A stretch of 64,000 nucleotides of DNA. Source: an uncultured Paracoccaceae bacterium. GTDB lineage: Bacteria; Pseudomonadota; Alphaproteobacteria; Rhodobacterales; Rhodobacteraceae. Positions 46,063 to 55,008 of the stretch are shown piece after piece. How positions within the stretch are numbered: position 1 is the first letter of the stretch; each line of letters opens with the position of its first letter. The stretch lies in assembly GCA_937924905.1 (NCBI GenBank), contig CALDUK010000043.1:1-64000 (forward strand), in the 5' to 3' direction. The notes under the pieces were generated by a model. That model ran no database searches and had not been told where the DNA came from. It saw only the letters and a list, made by a program, of their open reading frames with translations. Position numbers and translations under genes: made by a program.

Positions 46063-47154
46063 TTAAATACCTGCCAACACTTCTTTGACTACGGCTTTCG
46101 TCCCCATGTCGCCGCCAAACTCCATCGGCCTTAGGCGATTGTCGGCAAAGCCATTTTCGACCGCTGTTTCGATCAAAGCGGCTGCATCGGCATAACCGGG
46201 GACACTTGCGCGTTCCGAAAGGTAATCAAGCATAAGCGCGGCAGACAGGATAGCAGCCAAGGGATTTGCGCGATTTTGGCCCATTATATCCGGGGCCGAG
46301 CCATGCGCAGGTTGGAACAGTCCGTGATGGTCCCCGATTTCTGCGCAGGCCGCCATACCCATGCCACCGACAAGCCCACCGGCTAGATCGGAAAGAATGT
46401 CGCCGAACATGTTTTCCATGACCAATACATCAAAGTCCCAAGGCTTGCGTACAAGGTCTAGCGCTTGCGCGTCCACATAGTTGTAGCCAGTCGTGATGTC
46501 TGGAAACTCGGGCCGTATTTCGTCAAAAATTTTGCGGAAGAATGCCATTGAAGCAAAGACATTTGCCTTGTCGACACAGGTCACAGCACCGGGTTTGCCG
46601 CGCTCTTTTCGCCGTGTGGCAAGCCGAAAGGCAAAACGGTGCAGGCGTTCACTGATATCCCGGGTGATCCGCAAAGTGTCACGGACTTCCGTGTCACCTC
46701 GAATGTCGGACCGTCCATGAGCGGCGGCGGAATAAAACAGCCCTTCGGTTGACTCCCGTAGGATCACCAGATCAATCCCGGCAGCGCGGGGGTCGGCCAA
46801 CCTCTGCGGTGCGTTGGGATAGGCTTTGACCGGTCGGACGCCCGCATAAAGCCCGAATATGTCACGAATTCGAAGGTGTGGGCTGATCTCGGTCCCATCG
46901 TCATGCCGGACAGATGGCAAGCCTATAGCCCCTAGAAATATTGCATCCGCCGCGCCCGCGCGTTTTTCGCCACCAGGTTCAATATCGCGTCCGGTGTCTT
47001 TGAAATATCCGGCCCCCGCCAGGATCTGATCATAGTGAATTTCTGGCAGGCCCACCTGTGCCACAGCGCGATTTGCCACCGCGATTGCGGCCTCTGCGAC
47101 GTCGATGCCGATGCCATCCCCTTTTATAAGCGCGACGCTAAGGCGGTTCGTCAT
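46063..47154 (-). CDS. Isopropylmalate/tartrate/malate-type decarboxylating dehydrogenase
   Basis: A 363-residue member of the isocitrate/isopropylmalate dehydrogenase family. [13 protein letters not shown] opens the fold; the substrate loop [19 protein letters not shown] with the catalytic Lys, [20 protein letters not shown] and [20 protein letters not shown] complete the site, and [19 protein letters not shown] is the NAD-loop signature. No leuCD is near, so LeuB is unlikely; tartrate or D-malate dehydrogenase is more plausible in a dicarboxylate gene block. Substrate specificity cannot be settled by eye. Confidence 0.82.
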   Translation of the reverse strand: MTNRLSVALIKGDGIGIDVAEAAIAVANRAVAQVGLPEIHYDQILAGAGYFKDTGRDIEPGGEKRAGAADAIFLGAIGLPSVRHDDGTEISPHLRIRDIFGLYAGVRPVKAYPNAPQRLADPRAAGIDLVILRESTEGLFYSAAAHGRSDIRGDTEVRDTLRITRDISERLHRFAFRLATRRKERGKPGAVTCVDKANVFASMAFFRKIFDEIRPEFPDITTGYNYVDAQALDLVRKPWDFDVLVMENMFGDILSDLAGGLVGGMGMAACAEIGDHHGLFQPAHGSAPDIMGQNRANPLAAILSAALMLDYLSERASVPGYADAAALIETAVENGFADNRLRPMEFGGDMGTKAVVKEVLAGI

Positions 47155-47391
47155 AAGATACCTGTCTTCCCATCCGTTTGGTGCATGTTTCGTTCAAATT
47201 GCCGCTTTCGGAAATGCGGCGCGACTACGCAGGGTTTGGGCAAGCCGGCCCATGGATTTCAGGCCAAAATCCAACTCAAACCCTCAAACCGACAACTTAT
47301 GATCACAAAAAAGTCCCAAAAGGCACTTTTACATTACTTGGTTCTTACCGAGTTGGCTTGTTTCCAAAGTGAAGCGCATTGGGGTGGTGCA

Positions 47392-49785
47392 ATGCAAGGC
47401 AACGAGGTCGTAGACCTGTTAAAATATCGGGATGTTGACGCGGAATCAGACGGTTCCGCGCAGGGCGAGCCGCAATATCTTGCGGCCGGGACCGAGCTAC
47501 TTCTGGGTCAATACAAAATTGATGGCTATCTGAATTGCGGCGGTTTTGGCATTACCTATTTTGCTCAGGACAGTCTGCAACGCCGTGTCGTCATCAAGGA
47601 ATGTTTCCCAAGCGAGCTTGTCTATCGCACGGGCGCGGCGATGGCGCCGCGAAGTGCAAAGTTCAAAAACGACGTCGCTGCGATCGTCCACCACTTCGTT
47701 CGTGAAGCGCATCGTTTGGCCAATGTCCGGCACGACAATATTGTTCACGTCCATCAGATCTTTGAAGAAAACGACACCGCCTATATGGCGATGGACTATG
47801 TCGACGGTCCTGATCTTCTGGATGTTCTCGAAGGCAGCGCGACCCGTTTTTCGCCCAATGCGGTGCAAGACCTGACGCGCAAAATGCTGTGCGCGATCAA
47901 GTTTGTGCATGATCACGGCATGCTGCATCGCGACATTTCGCCTGACAACATTCTGATTGATACACGCGGTGAACCCGTTCTCATCGATTTTGGCGCGGCG
48001 CGAGAACATGCGCAGAAAAATCACAAGGCGATGTCGAAACTGAAATTCGTCAAGGACGGGTATTCGCCGCAGGAATTTTATATCTCGGGCAGTGAACAAG
48101 GCCCGTGGAGCGACCTGTATTCGTTCGCAGCCACGATCTATCATGTCATTGCCGGATATGCGCCGGCCGAAGCGCAGGTCCGGCTTGCAGCTTTGGCCGC
48201 CAAAGACCCTGATCCATACGAGCCATTGGCATCGCGCATAAGCGGCTATCCGGCCAGATTTTTGAAGGCCATTGATATGGCGCTGAATGTCATTCCTGAT
48301 CAGCGCATTCAGACTGCGGATGATTGGCTTGCAATCTTACCTGCGGCTTCTTCCAAACCGAACCCCATGACCGTGAAGCCAAAGTCGGCGCTGGTCGACC
48401 ACATGTCGGTTGCAGCCGCCATGCATTATACCCCCAAATCGAAAGTGGCGTTGCTTGTGGCAGGCGTGGCGGTTTTGCTGGTTGGTGGCGGCATTTTCCT
48501 TTTGCCATCCGGTGGGGCGCCAGAAGGTGAGTTTGCTGCAAATAGCCTTGTCGAACCACCGTCTGTGGTCACCGGTCAGGAAACGACAGCCGATGGTGCC
48601 AGCGGCGAAAACCCAGCGTTTGCAAACGAGCCTGTCCAGCGACCCGCCGAAGATGTGTTAACCCCCAGCCTAGACGTCGATACGTTGGCCTTGACCGTCC
48701 CAAAGCCGGTAACGTCGCCAGATGTGCGACCGGCGCCCAGACCGTTGCTGCCGATTGAATTGGGCCAGTCTTTCCCGACGCCCGCCACGGATGCGCCAGT
48801 GGATCTGACGCTGGACCAACCCGTCCCGACTTTCGAAGCAGCGGGACTGTCGCTCACCGTTCCGGGTGAGGTTGCAACCTTCGTGCCATTTGCGGCCCCA
48901 GTGCCGCCAGCGCGTACAGAAATGATTGTGGCCCTGCCTGAAATTGAAGTGCCGGCGCCCGTCAAACTGCAAGTGGAGTCTTTGCCCGGCAAGTTGGCGG
49001 TGCCGATCAATATCGGCTCGCTTGAAGCAACACCACTAGTCGGCGAGCCGTCCGCGACCGGCTTGGCTGCAATTGTTCCGGTAGAACGTCATGCATCTTT
49101 GGCAGAGCTTGCCGCGCCTACACCAGACACAAGCGTTTCAGCGGACATAAACCCGCCTGCGGCCTATGTGCCCAAAGGGTCGATCCTGGATCAGCAAGTT
49201 GCCTATTCGCATTGGGACGTCCAAATGCCATTTGAAAGCGTCGCAGAACGCGTGCGGTCTGCGGACACGATCACAATCACAGACGTCAGCGAAACCGCCG
49301 ATTTGTCTGTGTCAGGCGAATGGATCGCTGAAGGCGTCGTTATCTATTCTTTCAATGGCGAACGCCTGATCGAAAACACCCCCTTGTCCGTTCACGTTCT
49401 AAAAGCAATGACCGTGGACCCCGACGGGTTTGCCCGGTCAACCGTCCGGTACCGCGACCCGTCGAAAGGTGTTCTCGATCGTGCGTTGCTGGCCGTGCCG
49501 GTTTTTCGCGAAACGGGTTTGAAAGATGGAACCGTTTTGCGAAGTCGTCAGGTCGGTGACGCCTGGGTGGTCGAAGTCGCGTCGGTTGGTCCAAACTCGG
49601 GCGGGCTTGTTGCGGGCGATTTTCTGAAGTCCGAAGCGACGACCGGCATAGAAATAAATGACCACGAAGCCATCGGGCGCATCCTTGATGCGCTCCGCGC
49701 GAACGCCGCGCCAAGTGCGAATTTCACGGTTTTGCGCAACGGGTCACGTCAACAAGCCGAATGGCGGTTGGCACGCGGAGAATAA
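47392..49785 (+). CDS. Membrane-anchored Ser/Thr protein kinase
   Basis: A 797-residue protein with an N-terminal kinase domain (about residues 38-305). The glycine loop is LNCGGFGITYFA, the ATP lysine is Lys69 in VVIKECFP, the catalytic loop HRDISPDN is at 179-186 (Ser where many kinases have Lys), and DFG is at 199-201. A single transmembrane segment lies at about 352-373 (VALLVAGVAVLLVGGGIFLL). A long Pro/Ala-rich periplasmic linker (about 380-590) leads to a C-terminal domain whose end has a PDZ-like pattern. The start at 47392 is chosen because longer frames overlap the dehydrogenase gene. Two LysM-binding-protein genes follow. Confidence 0.85.
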   Translation: MQGNEVVDLLKYRDVDAESDGSAQGEPQYLAAGTELLLGQYKIDGYLNCGGFGITYFAQDSLQRRVVIKECFPSELVYRTGAAMAPRSAKFKNDVAAIVHHFVREAHRLANVRHDNIVHVHQIFEENDTAYMAMDYVDGPDLLDVLEGSATRFSPNAVQDLTRKMLCAIKFVHDHGMLHRDISPDNILIDTRGEPVLIDFGAAREHAQKNHKAMSKLKFVKDGYSPQEFYISGSEQGPWSDLYSFAATIYHVIAGYAPAEAQVRLAALAAKDPDPYEPLASRISGYPARFLKAIDMALNVIPDQRIQTADDWLAILPAASSKPNPMTVKPKSALVDHMSVAAAMHYTPKSKVALLVAGVAVLLVGGGIFLLPSGGAPEGEFAANSLVEPPSVVTGQETTADGASGENPAFANEPVQRPAEDVLTPSLDVDTLALTVPKPVTSPDVRPAPRPLLPIELGQSFPTPATDAPVDLTLDQPVPTFEAAGLSLTVPGEVATFVPFAAPVPPARTEMIVALPEIEVPAPVKLQVESLPGKLAVPINIGSLEATPLVGEPSATGLAAIVPVERHASLAELAAPTPDTSVSADINPPAAYVPKGSILDQQVAYSHWDVQMPFESVAERVRSADTITITDVSETADLSVSGEWIAEGVVIYSFNGERLIENTPLSVHVLKAMTVDPDGFARSTVRYRDPSKGVLDRALLAVPVFRETGLKDGTVLRSRQVGDAWVVEVASVGPNSGGLVAGDFLKSEATTGIEINDHEAIGRILDALRANAAPSANFTVLRNGSRQQAEWRLARGE

Positions 49786-49852
49786 TTTGGCCCGTGTTAA
49801 GGGCTTTTGGCGAGTGCAGCAGTTTTATAAAGAAAACAAAAGGATACAGGCA

Positions 49853-50902
49853 ATGCAACGATTTGCAGCAGCGGTGTTCATATTTCTGACGTCGCTATTC
49901 TTTGGCCCCGAAACCGCCAATGCCCAAGACGCCTGCGAACTTTATCGGGTCAAACGCGGCGATACGCTGCGCGAGATCGCGAAAGCCGCGTATGGCGACA
50001 AGAACTTTCGTCGGGTGTGGAACGCAAACCGAGCCGAGATTGGGCGAAACCCTAATGTGATAACGGTGGGTATCGTTCTGAGGCTTCCGTGCCTTGATGG
50101 CAGTATGCCGGAACGGGACCGTGGCGCGAACACGACCGCGACAGGTACAGGCGATGTCACCTTTGTCACGGCAAACGGGTATCTGCCATACACAGATGAA
50201 AGTTTGCCCAAAAGCGGGCTTTTTACTCATCTGGTTGCAAACGCGATGGTCCGCGGCGCGCCGGACACATCGTTCGACATTGTCTTTGTCAATGACTGGG
50301 CGGCGCATGTCGAAACGCTTTTGCCGCGACAGGCGTTTGACGCCAGTTTCCCGTGGACACGCCCAGGCTGCGAAACACAGGGCATGATGACCGACGCGGA
50401 ACTCTATGCCTGCCAGAATTTCGTCTATAGCGACCCATTCTACGAAATCGTGGACGGTTTCTTTGCGCGCACCGGGTCAGGGTTCGAAAAAATCATTTCG
50501 TTCTCGGACCTGACAGGCAGCCGCATCTGTCGGCCAGAAGGCTATCCGACCGGCCATCTTGAAGAGCAAGGTCTGATGACGGCGGATGTCACGCTTTTGC
50601 AGCCGACCAGCGTATCGCGGTGTTTCGAACTGTTGATGTCGGGCAAGGCCGATCTGGTGGCGCTGGACACGCGAGCAGGCGAGCGTGCCGTCAGTGACAT
50701 GGGGCTGGAAGGACAGGTGTCTGAAAACCCGCATCTGTTTGCCATCCAACCGTTGCGCATCGCGCTTCACAAATCCAACCCGAAATCCGCGCAACTGATC
50801 TCGGACCTCAATACCGGTCTGCGGATCATGCTGGAAAGCGGCGAATGGTCGGCCATCGTATCGGACGCTCTGAAAGAGCAAACCGCCGCCATGATGAACT
50901 GA
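49853..50902 (+). CDS. Secreted LysM plus solute-binding-like protein, copy 1
   Basis: A 349-residue exported protein. Residues 1-24 are a signal peptide ending TANA. A LysM domain at about 30-79 (YRVKRGDTLREIAKAAYGDK and NPNVITVGIVLRLPC) should bind peptidoglycan. The rest resembles family 3 periplasmic solute-binding proteins, with DIVFVNDWAAHVETLLPR and RICRPEGYPTGHLEEQGL. The LysM is bracketed by two cysteines that may pair. It follows the kinase by 67 bases and is paralogous to the next gene. Confidence 0.8.
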   Translation: MQRFAAAVFIFLTSLFFGPETANAQDACELYRVKRGDTLREIAKAAYGDKNFRRVWNANRAEIGRNPNVITVGIVLRLPCLDGSMPERDRGANTTATGTGDVTFVTANGYLPYTDESLPKSGLFTHLVANAMVRGAPDTSFDIVFVNDWAAHVETLLPRQAFDASFPWTRPGCETQGMMTDAELYACQNFVYSDPFYEIVDGFFARTGSGFEKIISFSDLTGSRICRPEGYPTGHLEEQGLMTADVTLLQPTSVSRCFELLMSGKADLVALDTRAGERAVSDMGLEGQVSENPHLFAIQPLRIALHKSNPKSAQLISDLNTGLRIMLESGEWSAIVSDALKEQTAAMMN

Positions 50903-50913
50903 AGGAGAGAGCC

Positions 50914-52101
50914 ATGAAGATGATTTCCCTTACTTCGACGAACACAAAAGACCGGGGCACCGGCACATCCCAGAAATTGATTGAGAGAGTGAGCAGAACC
51001 ATGTTGAAACCATTGACCAAAATGCTGGTGGCCCTTCCGTTGGCACTGTCGACGTTGACGACACTACCAACCGACGCCGCCGCGCAAGAAGCCTGTACCA
51101 GTTACACTGTCCAGCCGGGCGACACGCTGGGCAGTATTGCGGACGCGGCGTATGGATCGTTTGACTATCAAACGATCTTCAACGCGAACCGGAACCAGAT
51201 TACCAACCCAAACACGCTGGAAAAGGGCGTTGTGCTGCAGCTGCCTTGTGAAGACGGCAGTCTGCCCGGCGGCGCCTCTGCGCAACAAATCATTGCCCAA
51301 GCTGAAACCGACGCACAATCGCGCGCGGCGGGTGCAAACAGCTTTGAGCCACCGATCAAAGTTGTTTCGGCAAATGGCTGGGCCCCGTTTGTGGGTGAAA
51401 ACTTCACCGATGGCGGGATGTTGGTGCGCATCGCCACAACAGCTCTGAACCGGGGCGGGAACAGCCGCGACTACAATGTCAGCTTCGTCGATGACTGGGG
51501 CGCGCATCTTTCGACACTTCTGCCGCTTGGTGCGTTTGATGTGTCGATCGCATGGTACATGCCGGATTGTTCGAAGATTGACCTTCTGTCCGAAGGTATG
51601 GCCAAGCGTTGTACTGAACTGGATGCGTCACTTCCTGTTTATGAATCGGTCGTTGGCTTTTTCACAATGCCTGGCAACGAATATGAAGGTGTTCGGAACT
51701 ATGCCGATTTTGCGGGCGCGCGCATCTGTCGCCCGGAAGGATGGTTTACCTTTGATCTTGAAGAGCAAGGCCTGATCGAACCTGTTGTCACCATGGTTGC
51801 ACCGAAGTCTGTCGAAGACTGCTTTGAGAAAATGGCGGCTGGTGAGGTTGATGTTGTTCCGCTTGAGATCGAAAGCGTTGCAAGTGCTGCAAGTGCTTTG
51901 GGGATCGACGCAGAGATCGTTCAGAACCCTTATCTGACCAACCTTTTGAGCATGAGCTTTGTTACCCACAAGACCAATCCGCGCGGGCGCGTCTATATCG
52001 CTATGCTGAACCGCGGGATCACCGAGATGCGCGAATCCGGTGAATGGTATGCGATTATCTCGGATTCTCTGGCCGAGTTTAACAATATGAAAACCAACTG
52101 A
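50914..52101 (+). CDS. Secreted LysM plus solute-binding-like protein, copy 2
   Basis: A 395-residue paralogue of the preceding protein. The LysM domain reads YTVQPGDTLGSIADAAYGSF and continues NPNTLEKGVVLQLPCEDGSL. The binding-like domain has NVSFVDDWGAHLSTLLPLGA and RICRPEGWFTFDLEEQGLIE, aligned with copy 1. A signal peptide begins at Met30 (MLKPLTKMLVALPLALS); a strong GGAGAG site supports 50914, but the ATG at 51001 is a realistic alternative that puts the signal peptide at the N-terminus. A terminator follows at 52122. Confidence 0.8.
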   Translation: MKMISLTSTNTKDRGTGTSQKLIERVSRTMLKPLTKMLVALPLALSTLTTLPTDAAAQEACTSYTVQPGDTLGSIADAAYGSFDYQTIFNANRNQITNPNTLEKGVVLQLPCEDGSLPGGASAQQIIAQAETDAQSRAAGANSFEPPIKVVSANGWAPFVGENFTDGGMLVRIATTALNRGGNSRDYNVSFVDDWGAHLSTLLPLGAFDVSIAWYMPDCSKIDLLSEGMAKRCTELDASLPVYESVVGFFTMPGNEYEGVRNYADFAGARICRPEGWFTFDLEEQGLIEPVVTMVAPKSVEDCFEKMAAGEVDVVPLEIESVASAASALGIDAEIVQNPYLTNLLSMSFVTHKTNPRGRVYIAMLNRGITEMRESGEWYAIISDSLAEFNNMKTN

Positions 52102-52121
52102 TCCCAGTTGAAATATTGCGC

Positions 52122-52152
52122 AAAGGTCCCGGCAATGTCCGGGCCCTTTTTC
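52122..52152 (+). terminator. Intrinsic terminator after the kinase-LysM block
   Basis: AAAGGTCCCGG (52122-52132) pairs with CCGGGCCCTTT (52139-52149) with one mismatch and a six-base loop; the T-run continues to 52151. Confidence 0.8.
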
Positions 52153-52489
52153 TTTTGTGCTGGCGGTTATGTGGCGGTGGGTGCAGTCACGAACGAACTG
52201 GTCTCGGGTCCGCGCGGCGGAAAACTACGTCAATTCAGCCAATTTCTCGTGTTTTTGAGCTTTTTGCTCTGCACCGGTCAACTGCGCTCAAATGGTAATC
52301 CCCCCGAAATTTAGGGGGGATTACCAGGCCAGTCTGTCTTGGATTCGGCACCAAGTGCGGAAAGGAGCCCTTTGCTGCGTATGCAATTCCTAAAAAAGCG
52401 GCCGAAAATGCAGACATTCAAGTTACAGATTGACAGCGTTGGTGTTACCTTTCAAAAATATCCAACATTTTTAATTTCGCGGAACAATA
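52153..52489. other. Intergenic region before the second GntR gene
   Basis: About 340 bases with short open frames that have no recognisable similarity. It contains a perfect 13-base inverted repeat (listed separately) and a more AT-rich stretch at 52420-52490 that should hold the promoter of the GntR gene. No copy of TGGTATACCA was found. Confidence 0.45.
52293..52326. repeat. Perfect 13-base inverted repeat
   Basis: TGGTAATCCCCCC (52293-52305) and GGGGGGATTACCA (52314-52326) are fully complementary around an 8-base loop GAAATTTA. No T-run follows, so it is not a standard terminator. It could be a remnant formed by two abutting insertion-sequence ends, a protein-binding site, or a structured RNA element. 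Confidence 0.6.
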
Positions 52490-53158
52490 ATGATCTTCTC
52501 CAGTAAACCTTCGGACGACGGGACGATTGTTGAACTTTTGGCCTCAACGCTGCGTCGAGACATTGCATTTGGCACTCTTCTTCCGGATCAGAAACTGAAG
52601 ATCGAAGAATTGCGCCGCCGGTATGGCGGTTCGAACCATTCGATGCGGGAGACGTTGCGCATTCTGTCGACCGAAGGGCTGGTAGAGGCAACCGCACAGC
52701 GCGGGTTTCGCGTGACGTCGGCGACCGAGGACGACCTGCGCGACATTCAACTTGTTCGGGTCGAGATTGAGCGCGTTGCCTTGGCCCGCGCTATTGAGAA
52801 CGGAGACGTGGCTTGGGAGGGCAGGGTGATTGCGGCGCATCACGCACTGCGGCGGGCCGAAACGGCCGTGATTGACGCGCCAGACGATCTGACGGCGCTG
52901 GAATGGGACGAAGCCTGCAGGGCTTTTGCCCAAGCTTCGATCGCGGCGTGCCAATCGCCTCGTATGATTGATTTGCACCGCAAGTTCTTCGATCAAAGCC
53001 GCCGGTTCCGGCTGGCACAAATGCGCGAGGGTAAACTGGATTGGACAGCGCGCAAGCAGCGTCAGGATAAGTTGCTTGAAGCCATTCTTGCTAAAGATAA
53101 AGGCGCAGCAAGCGCCCTGTTACAACAAGACATCGAGGCAGAGCTGAAGACAAAATAA
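52490..53158 (+). CDS. GntR-family regulator (FCD-type) beside an ABC importer
   Basis: A 222-residue regulator with the winged helix LKIEELRRRYGGSNHSMRET and LRILSTEGLVEATAQRGFRV. The C-terminal FCD-like domain includes VRVEIERVALARAIENGD. It precedes an SsuA/NMT1-type ABC operon by 21 bases on the same strand and probably controls it in response to the imported ligand. The ligand is unknown. Confidence 0.88.
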   Translation: MIFSSKPSDDGTIVELLASTLRRDIAFGTLLPDQKLKIEELRRRYGGSNHSMRETLRILSTEGLVEATAQRGFRVTSATEDDLRDIQLVRVEIERVALARAIENGDVAWEGRVIAAHHALRRAETAVIDAPDDLTALEWDEACRAFAQASIAACQSPRMIDLHRKFFDQSRRFRLAQMREGKLDWTARKQRQDKLLEAILAKDKGAASALLQQDIEAELKTK

Positions 53159-53179
53159 GTGATCAAAGGGAGGAAGATC

Positions 53180-54193
53180 ATGACACACCTAAACCGCCGT
53201 AAGGCACTGGCCCTGTTGGGTGGAACCGTCGCTGTGTCTGGGCTTGCTGCCCCGGCCATTGCCGGGAACGCAAAAATCAAAGTGGGCGCTTTGCGCTTCA
53301 CCTCGCATTCGGGCAACTTTATCGCGCTTGAGCGCGGTTACTTTGCGGATGCCGGCCTTGACGTTGAATTTGAGTTTTTCCAGGCCGCGCAGCCCATGGC
53401 CGTGGCCGTCGCCTCGGGCGATGTGGATTATGCCGTGACTGCAATGTCGGGCGGGTTGATCAGCCTGGCTCAGAAAGGCGCGATCAAAGTGATCGGCGGC
53501 GCATTGAGCGAAGAAGCGGGAATAGACGGGCAGAAGTTTCTTGCTTCGGATTCAGCATTTCAGGCGGGTGTAAAAACGCCAAAAGACTTGGCCGGTAAGA
53601 AGTTCGCCGTGACGCAAGCCGGGTCGTCATTCCACTACATGGGCGCGAAGATGGCGCTGGCCGAAGGCATTGAGATGTCGTTCACGCCGCTCCAGAAGGT
53701 GGGAGCAATTATCGGTGCGATGAAGTCGGGCCAGGTTGACGGGTGGTCGATTGTGCCGCACATCGCCAAGCCTTTGGCCGGTTCGGGCGCGGTTCATATC
53801 ATCGGCAACGTTGCGGACTACATCCCTGATTATCAGGTGACCACCGTCTTCACCTCGGCCAAAAATGCGGCTGATGAGCGTGGCCAGACCGAGAGCTTCC
53901 TTGCTGGTTTCTCAAAAGGTGTGGATGATTATGCCGCTGCGATGATTGATCTGACCGCGGATCAGGACGCAATGGTGGATCTAATCCACCAGTACGTCTA
54001 CACGGATCGCCCGCGCGAGAAGGCTGCACCTTCGATCATCAACGGCACGATGCGCCTGAACAAGGGCGCGGCTTTGAATATCGCATCTATTCAAGACCAA
54101 CTTAGCTGGTTCCAATCCGAAGGGCTGGTGGACGCCGATATCACCCTTGATCAGGTGGTGGATCAATCGTTCGTCGACATTCTCGGTGCATAA
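53180..54193 (+). CDS. ABC transporter periplasmic binding protein (NMT1/SsuA-like)
   Basis: A 337-residue exported binding protein. The N-terminus MTHLNRRKALALLGGTVAVS carries a Tat-like or Sec signal that ends near APAIAG. The core has SGNFIALERGYFADAGLDVE and ASGDVDYAVTAMSGGLISLA, the pattern of the NMT1/THI5 and SsuA/TauA group, whose ligands include sulfonates, taurine, nitrate and pyrimidines. AGGGAGGAAGATC precedes the ATG. The ATP-binding and permease subunits follow. Confidence 0.87.
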   Translation: MTHLNRRKALALLGGTVAVSGLAAPAIAGNAKIKVGALRFTSHSGNFIALERGYFADAGLDVEFEFFQAAQPMAVAVASGDVDYAVTAMSGGLISLAQKGAIKVIGGALSEEAGIDGQKFLASDSAFQAGVKTPKDLAGKKFAVTQAGSSFHYMGAKMALAEGIEMSFTPLQKVGAIIGAMKSGQVDGWSIVPHIAKPLAGSGAVHIIGNVADYIPDYQVTTVFTSAKNAADERGQTESFLAGFSKGVDDYAAAMIDLTADQDAMVDLIHQYVYTDRPREKAAPSIINGTMRLNKGAALNIASIQDQLSWFQSEGLVDADITLDQVVDQSFVDILGA

Positions 54194-54240
54194 TCCTGCA
54201 ATCAGGGGCCGGCCACGGTCGGCCCCGTTGGTATAATTCC

Positions 54241-55008
54241 ATGGATATCCGGCTCGATAACATCACTCATTCCTACGATGACTTTGAGATCATGCGTGAC
54301 ATCTCGCTGGATATTCCCAGTGGGCAGATCGTGTGTATCGTGGGGCCATCGGGCTGTGGGAAATCCACGCTTTTGCGCATTATCGGCGGGTTGGAACGGC
54401 CCTCTAGCGGAGCGGCTTTGCAATTGGGGGAGCCGCCGGCAGGTTGCCTTAACCCTCTGACATACATCTTTCAGGATTTTGCCCTGCTGCCATGGCGCAG
54501 TGTGGCGGGGAATGTGTCGCTGGTGCTGGAAGACCACGGCATCAAAGATGCAAAAGCGCAGGCCATTATCGATGACGTGTTGGCACGTACGAAGCTAGCG
54601 GATTTTTCCAAAGCGTTGCCAAAACAATTATCGGGGGGGATGAAACAACGCGTGGCCATCGCCCGCGCCTTAGCGGTAAACCCGGCAGTGATGCTGATGG
54701 ACGAACCGCTTTCGGCGCTCGACAGCCAGACGCGCGAACTTTTGATGGATGATCTGGTGGATCTCTGGACGCGTCAACCGTTTACAGCCATCTATGTCAC
54801 GCACAATCTTGCTGAGGCCGTGCGGCTTGGGCACCGCGTTGTGGTTCTGTCGCGCCGGCCCGGACAAATCCGCGAGGTTGTCGACATCGACAAGCCGTTG
54901 GCCGAACGCGCATTTGGCGATGCCGATTTAGACTCCCATCAAAAGCATCTGTGGCAGTTGATGCGCGACGAAGCGCGGGCTGCGGATGCGGAACTGATCA
55001 ATGTCTGA
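54241..55008 (+). CDS. ABC transporter ATP-binding protein (SsuB/TauB-like)
   Basis: A 255-residue ATPase. Walker A is VGPSGCGKSTLLRIIGG, the Q-loop is TYIFQDFALLPWR, the signature is QLSGGMKQRVAIARAL, Walker B is VMLMDEPLSALD and the switch His is in IYVTHNLAEA. It fits the nitrate/sulfonate/taurine importer subfamily. It overlaps the permease gene by 8 bases. Confidence 0.94.
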   Translation: MDIRLDNITHSYDDFEIMRDISLDIPSGQIVCIVGPSGCGKSTLLRIIGGLERPSSGAALQLGEPPAGCLNPLTYIFQDFALLPWRSVAGNVSLVLEDHGIKDAKAQAIIDDVLARTKLADFSKALPKQLSGGMKQRVAIARALAVNPAVMLMDEPLSALDSQTRELLMDDLVDLWTRQPFTAIYVTHNLAEAVRLGHRVVVLSRRPGQIREVVDIDKPLAERAFGDADLDSHQKHLWQLMRDEARAADAELINV

